A DNA stretch of 7,605 nt from an uncultured Nesterenkonia sp. (GTDB lineage Bacteria > Actinomycetota > Actinomycetes > Actinomycetales > Micrococcaceae), in NCBI GenBank assembly GCA_946221825.1, contig CAMINA010000059.1, positions 1 through 7,605 on the forward strand. The letters are read 5' to 3'. Positions 1-5,217 of the stretch are shown piece by piece. The notes under the pieces are model-generated. The model saw nothing but the letters and a program-made list of their open reading frames with translations. It was not told where the DNA came from and made no database searches. Each line of letters starts with the position of its first letter. The first letter of the stretch is position 1. A program made the translations under genes and the position numbers.

Positions 1-322
1 GCAGATCTTGCGTGGCGGCGTGGAGGATCCACTCGGCGTCGCCCAGGGCCTTCTGCAGCGGCACCAGCGTGTCGAACGGCTCCGGATCCACCAGCCACAG
101 GCCGGATCCTTCCCGCTTGAGCTGGACCAGGAAGGCACGCTGTCCATAGCGGAAGCCGGAGGCGCGCTCGGCGTCGATGGCCACCGGGCCTGTACCGGCG
201 GCCAACGCATCGGCACAGCGCTGCAGGCCGCGGTCAGAGTCGATGACGAACGGTACGCCGTCCTCGGGCTCGGTGAGCAGGGGAGGAAGCTCGTCCTCAG
301 CAGGTGTGGTGTTCTCTGACAT
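1..322 (-). CDS. Ribonuclease D family 3'-5' exonuclease, N-terminal part (truncated by window edge)
   Basis: Only the first 107 codons are in the window; the gene continues past base 1. The protein starts MSENTTPAEDELPP, an acidic leader of about 25 residues, and then enters a DEDD exonuclease fold. Motif I is visible as AIDAERASGFRYGQRAFLVQ, with D50 and E52 as the expected metal ligands. The start of motif II is HAATQDL (101-107), with D106 as the next acidic ligand. These motifs are characteristic of the actinobacterial RNase D-like proteins that usually carry a C-terminal HRDC domain; that domain would lie off the edge and is not seen. The family trims structured RNA 3' ends in the cytoplasm. 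The ATG is 7 bp after the DUF3000 stop. An AGGAGAAG ribosome-binding sequence lies in the last codons of that gene, about 14 nt from the ATG, which is rather far. The two genes are very likely cotranscribed. Confidence 0.88.
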   Translation of the reverse strand, partial: MSENTTPAEDELPPLLTEPEDGVPFVIDSDRGLQRCADALAAGTGPVAIDAERASGFRYGQRAFLVQLKREGSGLWLVDPEPFDTLVPLQKALGDAEWILHAATQDL

Positions 323-329
323 CAGGGTG

Positions 330-1022
330 TCAGCTTCTCCTCACGTGGGGGAGGGCCACGACCCCGTCGGGCAGCGGCGGCAGCCCGGCGAAGGAGCAGA
401 CCATATCTGCCCAGGCCTCGAGGTGGGCGTCGAATCGGGAGCCTGTCGGTGTCCAGGAGGCGCGCAGCTCGACGTCATTGCTGGCCTGCCGGTCCTCCAG
501 GCTGCCGAAGCTCTCGGAGAGGATGCGGGTGGCTGTTCCGCCGGCGCGGCTGTGCTCCACGCCGTGCAGAGCCAGCGAATCGGAGAGCCAGGTCCACGCG
601 ACGGAGGCCAGCAGCGGGTCATTGCCCATCTCCGGATCCAGCTCAGCCTTGATGTAGATGACCACGCGGAATGTGCCGCCCCACGCCTCCTGGCCCTCTG
701 GGTCGTGGAGCAGGATGAAGCGGCCGGTGGCCAGCATCTCGTCCTGCTGGGGAGACGGGCGCAGCCGCGGCACCGGATGGCCCTCCAGACTCGCGGCGGC
801 CGGGTCTCTGACCTCGGCGCGCAGCGCGACAGCGTAGGGTGCGAGCTTCGATGGGGCCGGCGTCTCCTCCACGACTGCCTGGCGCCGTGGCGATGCCCGG
901 CGCAGATCTCCCAAGGCGGTCAGAAAGGACTGCGGCAGCCCTTCGAGGCCGGAGGAGCCTGTCTGGCCGCTCCGGCCTGCCGCCTCGCCGAAGCCGCGGT
1001 GCATGGGACCGATTGCTGTCAC
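330..1022 (-). CDS. DUF3000 domain-containing protein
   Basis: A 230-residue soluble protein with no signal peptide or membrane segment. I recognise it as the actinobacterial DUF3000 family from its blocks: APSKLAPYAVAL (about 56-67), ATGRFILLHDPEGQEAWGG (about 97-115), FRVVIYIKAELDPEMGNDPL, ESFGSLED, ELRASWTP and AHLEAWADMVCSFAGLPPLP near the C-terminus. The biochemical function is unknown and I do not assign one. In many actinobacteria this family sits directly upstream of RNase D, as here (7-bp gap), which suggests a link to RNA metabolism or just a conserved operon. The start is GTG; an in-frame TAG lies 12 nt upstream, so no longer start is possible. An AGAAGGA motif lies 16 nt before it, farther than ideal. 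The ATG at codon 7 is an alternative start but has no visible ribosome-binding site of its own. The aldolase gene ends 35 bp upstream. Confidence 0.9.
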   Translation of the reverse strand: MTAIGPMHRGFGEAAGRSGQTGSSGLEGLPQSFLTALGDLRRASPRRQAVVEETPAPSKLAPYAVALRAEVRDPAAASLEGHPVPRLRPSPQQDEMLATGRFILLHDPEGQEAWGGTFRVVIYIKAELDPEMGNDPLLASVAWTWLSDSLALHGVEHSRAGGTATRILSESFGSLEDRQASNDVELRASWTPTGSRFDAHLEAWADMVCSFAGLPPLPDGVVALPHVRRS

Positions 1023-1057
1023 GGCCCCAGCCTAGGAATCCTTCTGAGGATGATGTG

Positions 1058-2131
1058 CTAGGCGCGCCGTGCGGCGTCTTCAGCGAGACGCACCAATGCC
1101 TCGATCTCCTCGTCCTCGGTCGAGAAGGAGCACATCAGCCGCAGCACCGGACTGCCGTTCGTCGCGGTCTCCCACACATGCGCCAAGTACCGGTCCTGCA
1201 CCGCCTGGGCGATGTGTGGTGGCATCTCAGGGAACACTGCGTTGACCTCAGTGGGCCTGGCCAGGCGGACGCCCTCGATCTGAGCGAGCCGATCGCCGAG
1301 GCGCTGCGCCTGACGGTTGGCATGCTCTGCGTTGCGGCGCCAGAGGTCGGTGCCGAAGAGGGCCTCGAGCTGGGCGGCGACGTAGCGCTGTTTGCTCGCC
1401 AGCTGCATGGAGTGCTTCCGGATGAAGCTCAGGCCCGGGACCTTCTCCGGACGGATCGCCACCACGGCCTCGGCCGCCATCGCCCCGTTCTTCGTCCCTC
1501 CCAGGCTGAGCACGTCCACGCCGAGCTCTGTGGTCAGCGCACCCAGCGTGGTTCCCAGGGCGGCGGCGGCGTTGGACAGCCGCGAGCCGTCCATGTGGAC
1601 CGCCATGCCCAGCCGGTGCGCCTCCTCCGTCACGGCGGCGATCTCATCGACCGTGTAGAGAGTCCCCAGCTCAGTGGACTGGGTCAGTGTGACGGCCAGG
1701 GGCTGTGCGGCGTGGACGAAGTCCAGGTCCTCGGCGGCGGCGCGGACGTGGTCCGGGGTGAGTCTGCCGTCCGGGGAGGGCTGCGGCAGCAGCTTCAGTC
1801 CGAGGCGCTCGGGAGCGCCGCCCTCGTCGGTGTTGACATGGGCAGCCTGCGTGCAGATCGCCGCGCCCCAGCGGGGCAGCAGGGCCTGCAGGGAGACCAC
1901 ATTGGCGCCGGTGCCGTTGAACACGGGCAGGATCTCAGCCTGGGCACCGAAGTGCGCGCGGGCGGTCTCCTGCAGGGCCGCGGTGGCGGCGTCGTCACCA
2001 TAGGGAAGCGCAGAGCCGGAGTTCTGGGCCGTCAGCGCGGCCATGACTTCTTCGGAGACCCCGGAGACGTTGTCGGAGGCGAAGCCGGCATCCAGCACGC
2101 TGGAAGCCGCAGGGCTGGACTGTTCGCTCAT
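1058..2131 (-). CDS. Threonine aldolase-like PLP enzyme (beta-eliminating lyase family)
   Basis: A 357-residue, fold-type I PLP enzyme of the low-specificity L-threonine aldolase / beta-eliminating lyase family, near the usual family length of about 340-360. Visible landmarks in order are ASDNVSG (18-24, start of the core), GTGANVVS (73-80, phosphate-binding region), HVNTDEGGAPE (98-108), HMDGSRLSNA (179-188) with D181 as the expected PLP-pyridine ligand, and LGGTKNG (210-216) with K214 as the Schiff-base lysine. The family cleaves threonine or allo-threonine to glycine and acetaldehyde in the cytoplasm; exact substrate and stereospecificity cannot be read from sequence. The ATG overlaps the msrB stop as ATGA, indicating translational coupling, and GAGGGCGG just upstream can act as the ribosome-binding site. 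The first 12 residues are Ser/Ala-rich and probably disordered. No catalytic residue appears to be missing. Confidence 0.9.
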   Translation of the reverse strand: MSEQSSPAASSVLDAGFASDNVSGVSEEVMAALTAQNSGSALPYGDDAATAALQETARAHFGAQAEILPVFNGTGANVVSLQALLPRWGAAICTQAAHVNTDEGGAPERLGLKLLPQPSPDGRLTPDHVRAAAEDLDFVHAAQPLAVTLTQSTELGTLYTVDEIAAVTEEAHRLGMAVHMDGSRLSNAAAALGTTLGALTTELGVDVLSLGGTKNGAMAAEAVVAIRPEKVPGLSFIRKHSMQLASKQRYVAAQLEALFGTDLWRRNAEHANRQAQRLGDRLAQIEGVRLARPTEVNAVFPEMPPHIAQAVQDRYLAHVWETATNGSPVLRLMCSFSTEDEEIEALVRLAEDAARRA

Positions 2132-2523
2132 GCACCGCCCTCGTCGAAGGTCATGGAAATGGAGTTGATGCAGTACCGCTGGTCCGTGGGTGTGCCGAAC
2201 CCTTCCCCGGAGAAGACATGACCCAGGTGGGAGTCGCAGCTGCCGCAGCGGACTTCGACGCGCTCCATCCCGAGGGTGGTGTCCTTCAGGTACGTCACAT
2301 TTGCGTCATCCGCGGGCTGATAGAAGCTCGGCCATCCGCATCGGGCATCGAATTTGGTCTCCGAGGTGAACAGTACGGCTCCGCAGGCGCGGCACCGATA
2401 GGTGCCCGCACGCTCGTTGTCCCAGTGCTCCCCGGTGAAGGGGCGTTCTGTGCCGGACTGACGCAGGACCTGGTACTCCTCGGGTGAGAGTCTCTTCCGC
2501 CATTCCTCGTCACTGATCTGCAT
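2128..2523 (-). CDS. msrB: Peptide-methionine (R)-S-oxide reductase MsrB
   Basis: A 131-residue single-domain MsrB, typical length for the family. It reduces the R epimer of methionine sulfoxide in oxidised proteins. The structural zinc site is complete: C44-x2-C47 (CRAC) and C93-x2-C96 (CGSC). The active-site block is complete: GHVF with H102, then RYCINS with catalytic C118 and N120. C62 in RCGWPSF is the likely resolving cysteine, so turnover through a disulfide and thioredoxin is expected. There is no signal peptide, so it is cytoplasmic. The ATG is firm: an in-frame TAG lies four codons upstream, and the N-terminus MQISDEEWRKRLSPEEY matches family starts. There is no good ribosome-binding site; a TAGAAT -10 hexamer lies 6 nt from the ATG, pointing to a leaderless mRNA. 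It is the first gene of the probable msrB-aldolase-DUF3000-RNase D operon. Confidence 0.97.
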   Translation of the reverse strand: MQISDEEWRKRLSPEEYQVLRQSGTERPFTGEHWDNERAGTYRCRACGAVLFTSETKFDARCGWPSFYQPADDANVTYLKDTTLGMERVEVRCGSCDSHLGHVFSGEGFGTPTDQRYCINSISMTFDEGGA

Positions 2524-2528
2524 ATGCG

Positions 2529-2534
2529 TATTCT
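2529..2534 (+). promoter_or_regulatory. Candidate leaderless promoter (-10) for alpha/beta hydrolase
   Basis: The plus strand reads TATTCT, again TANNNT, followed by exactly 6 nt and the hydrolase ATG at 2541. The transcription start would coincide with the ATG. No Shine-Dalgarno sequence exists in the 17-bp spacer, consistent with a leaderless message. No clear -35 is seen. A TG lies two bases, not one, upstream of the hexamer, so it is not a canonical extended -10. Confidence 0.5.
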
Positions 2535-2535
2535 A
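2530..2535 (-). promoter_or_regulatory. Candidate leaderless promoter (-10) for msrB operon
   Basis: The minus strand reads TAGAAT, fitting the TANNNT -10 consensus (5 of 6 to TATAAT), followed by 6 nt and then the msrB ATG. That spacing would put the transcription start on the A of the ATG. No convincing TTGACA-like -35 is seen at 16-18 bp, so it may be weak or activator-dependent. It overlaps the opposite-strand -10 by five bases. Confidence 0.55.
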
Positions 2536-2540
2536 CTTCT

Positions 2541-3797
2541 ATGGCTTCGATTCCATTCAGACGGGAAGCACAGGCCGAGACCGAAGCGCAGACCCCCTGG
2601 GTCCGTTCGGTGGCCTCCGGCGCCGGGGTGGGTCTCGCCACCGGCATGACACTGACAGCCACTGCCTCCGCCATAGCTGCCTACCTGGCCCGGGTCGTGG
2701 TGACCCCGGTCCACGAGAAGCGCGCGGACGTAGAGATCCTCGCCGTGATCCAGACCTCGAAGGGTCAGGAGGTCGTGCTGACCAGCACGCCCGAGACCAT
2801 CGTCAGCGGCACCTATGGGCTCCACTTCGACGCCGGTCGCGGCCTGGCCAGGATCGGTGAGGTCACTGCCCTGGAGCCCAAGCACGGCACCGTGACCCGC
2901 CGCGTGGAAGAGGTGGTCGACGGTGATCTGCGGGCCGCGCGCCGCGGATGGATCAGCTCCGGGTTCCACCGGGATCCGAGCCAGGCCGGCTTCGACGTCG
3001 AAGAGGTCACCGTGGACACCCCCGTGGGCGAGGCTCCGGCGTGGTTCGTCCCGGCCGCAGATCCGCAGGCACCCCTGGCGGGGCGGAACATCTGGGCGAT
3101 CATGGTCCACGGGCGCGCCGGCACGCGCGTCGAGGGCATCAAAGCCCTGCCGGCTGCTCAGCAGCTGGGTCTGGACTCTCTGCTGATCTCCTATCGCAAC
3201 GACGGCGAGGCTCCTGCGGCGCCGGACGGCCGCTACGGTCTGGGCATGACCGAATGGGAGGACGTGGAGGCAGCCATCCGGTACGCGCTGGACCACGGAG
3301 CCGAAGACGTGCTGCTCTTCGGCTGGTCCATGGGCGGTGCCATCTGCCTACAGGCCGCAGACCGCTCTCAGCTGGCCCCTGCTGTGCGGGGGATGGTGCT
3401 CACCGGCCCTGTGATCGACTGGATCGATGTGCTGGCTCACCAGGCTCGGGTCAACCGGGTTCCGGAACCGGTGGGCAACATGTCCCGCTGGCTGCTCTCC
3501 CACCCGTGGGGGCGCCGGGTGACCGGATTGGCGTCACCGCTGGATCTCAAGGCCATGAACTGGATCGACCGGGCCGAGCAGCTCCACACGCGGACCCTGA
3601 TCCTGCACAGCCAAGACGATGAGACCGTTCCGCATGGACCGAGCCGGGACCTGGCGGAGAAGAACGGGCTGGTCAGCTTCGAGCCGTTCACGCAGGCGCG
3701 GCACGTCAAAGAGTGGAACCATGACCCTGAGCGGTGGAACGGGCGCGTGACCTCGTGGGTGACTGATCTGTTCTCTGAGGCACAGCCGGGGGACTGA
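2541..3797 (+). CDS. Membrane-anchored alpha/beta hydrolase (serine hydrolase)
   Basis: A 418-residue protein with three visible parts. Residues 1-26 are a polar N-terminus. Residues about 27-50 form one Gly/Ala-rich hydrophobic segment, probably a membrane anchor. Residues about 55-165 are a distinct domain I do not recognise. An alpha/beta hydrolase domain then runs from about 180 to 412. It has the HG oxyanion strand (IMVHGRAG, 187-194), nucleophile elbow GWSMGG with S263, and a likely acid in HSQDDETVP (D359 or D360; D360 aligns best). The probable catalytic histidine is H388 in ARHVKEWN. Substrate is unknown; esterase, lipase or peptidase chemistry is possible. No cleavable signal peptide with a clear cleavage site is visible. 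The ATG is the first possible start after an in-frame TGA at 2514-2516. Its stop codon is part of an 18-bp tandem repeat. Confidence 0.88.
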   Translation: MASIPFRREAQAETEAQTPWVRSVASGAGVGLATGMTLTATASAIAAYLARVVVTPVHEKRADVEILAVIQTSKGQEVVLTSTPETIVSGTYGLHFDAGRGLARIGEVTALEPKHGTVTRRVEEVVDGDLRAARRGWISSGFHRDPSQAGFDVEEVTVDTPVGEAPAWFVPAADPQAPLAGRNIWAIMVHGRAGTRVEGIKALPAAQQLGLDSLLISYRNDGEAPAAPDGRYGLGMTEWEDVEAAIRYALDHGAEDVLLFGWSMGGAICLQAADRSQLAPAVRGMVLTGPVIDWIDVLAHQARVNRVPEPVGNMSRWLLSHPWGRRVTGLASPLDLKAMNWIDRAEQLHTRTLILHSQDDETVPHGPSRDLAEKNGLVSFEPFTQARHVKEWNHDPERWNGRVTSWVTDLFSEAQPGD

Positions 3798-3833
3798 GCA
3801 CAGCCGGGGGACTGAGCGCAGCCGGGAGCCTGA
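3780..3833. repeat. 18-bp tandem repeat, three copies, carrying the hydrolase stop codon
   Basis: Copies lie at 3780-3797, 3798-3815 and 3816-3833. The unit is GCACAGCCGGGGGACTGA. Copies 1 and 2 are identical; copy 3 differs at three positions. A degenerate fourth start (GCGGGCC) follows. Copy 1 encodes the hydrolase C-terminus AQPGD plus its TGA. Because 18 is divisible by 3, copies 2 and 3 each place another TGA in the same frame. The array fills most of the 53-bp gap to the convergent GDPD gene. Confidence 0.9.
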
Positions 3834-3850
3834 GCGGGCCGGCACCTGGA

Positions 3851-4585
3851 TCAGGGCAGGGGCGAGAAGCCCTCGAAGATGAAGTTGTCGCCCAAGTCTT
3901 CGGCGCGTCGGCGCTGCTCCTCCGAGGTGATGGTCCACAGCAGCAGAGGCTTGCCCAGACGGCGCAGCATGGCAGCCCGCCGGGAGCTCAGGAACGCCAG
4001 TTCATAGCCCAGGAAGTCCGGGCGGGTCACCACGTTGAAGGCGAAGTTCCGCAGCATCATCCGCCGCAGCGCTGAGACGTCCCGCTTTCCCGAGAGGCTG
4101 CCGGAGAGCTGGCCTCGGGGGATCCCGGGGGCATGCCGGCGGAACCAGGCCACGATGTCCGGGTCGAAGGACTGTACGGCCGCCTCTCCGCGGTATCGGC
4201 GCAGCGCGACGGCGACGGCGGCGGCACGCGTCGTCGCCGCAGGGCCGCTCTTGACCTCCACGAGCAGCGGAACGCGTCCGCGGACCAGCTCCAGCAGTTC
4301 GGCGAAGCTCATGATCCGGTGCGGTCCGCCGGCGATCTCCATCTGCGTCAGCTCCCGCAGGCTGTGGCTGCGCACGGGACCGGTCTGCTCGGTCAGCCGG
4401 CCCAGCGCGGCGTCGTGGTGCACCACGAGCTGATCGTCGGCGCTGAGCTGCACGTCCAGCTCGATCGGCAGTCCTGCCTCGACGGCTGCGAGGAATGCGG
4501 GCCGGGAGTTCTCCGGCGCCTCGCTGCCTCGGTGCAGGCCGCGGTGGGCGATCGGTCGCTCGGTCAGCCAATCCGGGGCAGTCAT
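3851..4585 (-). CDS. Glycerophosphodiester phosphodiesterase family protein
   Basis: A 244-residue GDPD-type TIM-barrel protein, typical length for short bacterial cytoplasmic members; no signal peptide is seen. Family landmarks are present in order: AHRG with H14 and R15, APENS with E25 and N26, ELDVQ with E42 and D44 (metal ligands), HHD at 56-58 with H57 as the likely second catalytic histidine, LLVEVKSG with E110 and K112, QSFDP (138-142), LLLWTI with W217, and FEGFSP at the end. The family hydrolyses glycerophosphodiesters to glycerol-3-phosphate and an alcohol with a divalent metal; the natural substrate here is not determinable. The gene lies 49 bp downstream of sufE on the same strand and may be cotranscribed. 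Only weak ribosome-binding sequence (AGG) precedes the ATG, and a TAGGAT hexamer lies 8 nt away, so its own promoter is possible. It converges with the hydrolase. Confidence 0.93.
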   Translation of the reverse strand: MTAPDWLTERPIAHRGLHRGSEAPENSRPAFLAAVEAGLPIELDVQLSADDQLVVHHDAALGRLTEQTGPVRSHSLRELTQMEIAGGPHRIMSFAELLELVRGRVPLLVEVKSGPAATTRAAAVAVALRRYRGEAAVQSFDPDIVAWFRRHAPGIPRGQLSGSLSGKRDVSALRRMMLRNFAFNVVTRPDFLGYELAFLSSRRAAMLRRLGKPLLLWTITSEEQRRRAEDLGDNFIFEGFSPLP

Positions 4586-4634
4586 GGGGCCTGATCCTAT
4601 CGGAGCAGTCGGGCTGATCGGCTCCTATCCGCGG

Positions 4635-5081
4635 CTACGCGCCGTCGAGGTGACGGCGGATGTTCTGTTTGACCCGTGCGAGCATCGCACTCATCCCGCG
4701 CAGCCGCAGCGGTGTGATGGCTTGGGCCAGGCCCAGGCGGTTGGCGACGTCGTCTGGTGTGTTCAGGATCTGCTCGTAGGTGAGCCCGCTGAGGCCTTGG
4801 TGGAGGATGGAGGCGAACCCGCGGGTCGTGGGGGCCTCCGGAGGGGCGGCGAAGATGAGCTCAGCCCGCCGGGCCTCGTCGTCGAACTCCAGGCTCAGGA
4901 ACAGCGGAGACTGGCACTCCACCACCTGCTCCATCGACTCCTGGTAGTCATCGCCGTAACCCTCGGGCAGCTCCGGCAGCTCGCGGGAGAGCTCCAGCAG
5001 CAGCTCCAGCTTCTGCCGATCCTCCACGGCCTGGAACTCGTCGATGATCTCTGCCAGCGGCTCGGGAACGTCCTCACTCAT
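4635..5081 (-). CDS. sufE: SufE family cysteine desulfuration/sulfur-acceptor protein
   Basis: A 148-residue SufE-fold protein, family-typical in length. The N-terminal helix LAEIIDEFQAVEDRQKLELL and the active-site block VVECQSPLFLSLEF are diagnostic; C56 is the sulfur-accepting cysteine. The later block GFASILHQGLSGLT (87-100) is also conserved, as is the C-terminal LTPLRLRGM-like segment. SufE takes persulfide sulfur from a SufS-type cysteine desulfurase and stimulates it during Fe-S cluster assembly in the cytoplasm. No desulfurase, scaffold or rhodanese gene is in this window; in other actinobacteria a SufE homologue is often found next to a rhodanese-type sulfurtransferase, so here it looks detached. 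No strong ribosome-binding site precedes the ATG; a TAGACT hexamer lies 8 nt upstream, suggesting a nearly leaderless message. GDPD follows 49 bp downstream. Confidence 0.93.
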   Translation of the reverse strand: MSEDVPEPLAEIIDEFQAVEDRQKLELLLELSRELPELPEGYGDDYQESMEQVVECQSPLFLSLEFDDEARRAELIFAAPPEAPTTRGFASILHQGLSGLTYEQILNTPDDVANRLGLAQAITPLRLRGMSAMLARVKQNIRRHLDGA

Positions 5082-5089
5082 GCGGCCCG

Positions 5090-5095
5090 AGTCTA
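5090..5095 (-). promoter_or_regulatory. Candidate -10 element for sufE
   Basis: The minus strand reads TAGACT, a TANNNT hexamer, 8 nt before the sufE ATG. The predicted start would leave a leader of only 0-2 nt. No clear -35 element is seen at 16-18 bp, and there is no purine-rich ribosome-binding site between it and the ATG. Confidence 0.4.
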
Positions 5096-5141
5096 CCGGT
5101 GAGCACGGGCCCGCTGTGAGGGTGACGAGATGTGTCAGCCC

Positions 5142-5169
5142 TTGTCATCCGTGGAATCCTCAGTAGAGT
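5142..5169 (+). promoter_or_regulatory. Sigma-70-type promoter for acyl-CoA ligase
   Basis: TTGTCA (5142-5147) and TAGAGT (5164-5169) are separated by 16 bp. Each matches its consensus at four or more positions, the best-formed promoter in the window. Transcription would begin near 5176, giving a leader of about 42 nt that includes a good ribosome-binding site. Confidence 0.55.
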
Positions 5170-5185
5170 GATGCGTGTCACATCA
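5169..5185. promoter_or_regulatory. Operator-like inverted repeat at the acyl-CoA ligase transcription start
   Basis: Perfect 5-bp arms TGATG and CATCA flank a 7-nt centre. The repeat covers the end of the predicted -10 and the likely transcription start, where a repressor would block initiation. The arms are short and could occur by chance, and no regulator gene lies in the window. Confidence 0.3.
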
Positions 5186-5205
5186 TCCGATCGTCACCGA
5201 CAGAC

Positions 5206-5212
5206 GAAGGAG
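5206..5212 (+). promoter_or_regulatory. Ribosome-binding site of acyl-CoA ligase
   Basis: GAAGGAG lies 5 nt before the ATG at 5218 and decides that start. It is the strongest Shine-Dalgarno sequence in the window, in contrast to msrB, the hydrolase and sufE, which seem to have none. Confidence 0.85.
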
Positions 5213-5217
5213 CCCCG

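Noticed and set aside
26..109. Three GGATCC hexamers within about 85 bp
   Set aside because: They fall in RNase D codons where Asp/Pro/Gly codons create the hexamer; no regular spacing or extended repeat accompanies them.
177..1061. A 294-codon plus-strand open frame opposite RNase D and DUF3000
   Set aside because: Both genes on the opposite strand have clear family motifs; this frame has none and no ribosome-binding site.
839..2221. A 460-codon open frame on the plus strand across the aldolase gene
   Set aside because: It is antisense to the well-supported aldolase and DUF3000 genes, its translation is low-complexity (Gly/Arg/His-rich) with no recognisable domain, and long antisense frames are expected at this G+C content.
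2295..3296. A 333-codon minus-strand open frame spanning msrB and the hydrolase
   Set aside because: It crosses two confirmed genes in other frames and the divergent promoter, and its product resembles no protein family.
3821..3843. Potential stem GCCGG/CCGGC after the hydrolase as a terminator
   Set aside because: Only 5 bp with a 13-nt loop and no T-tract; it arises from the GC-rich tandem repeat and is not convincing.
4591..4630. Repeated GATAGGA words between sufE and GDPD on the minus strand
   Set aside because: Only two short copies, one of which supplies the TAGGAT hexamer already discussed; too short to call a repeat or operator.
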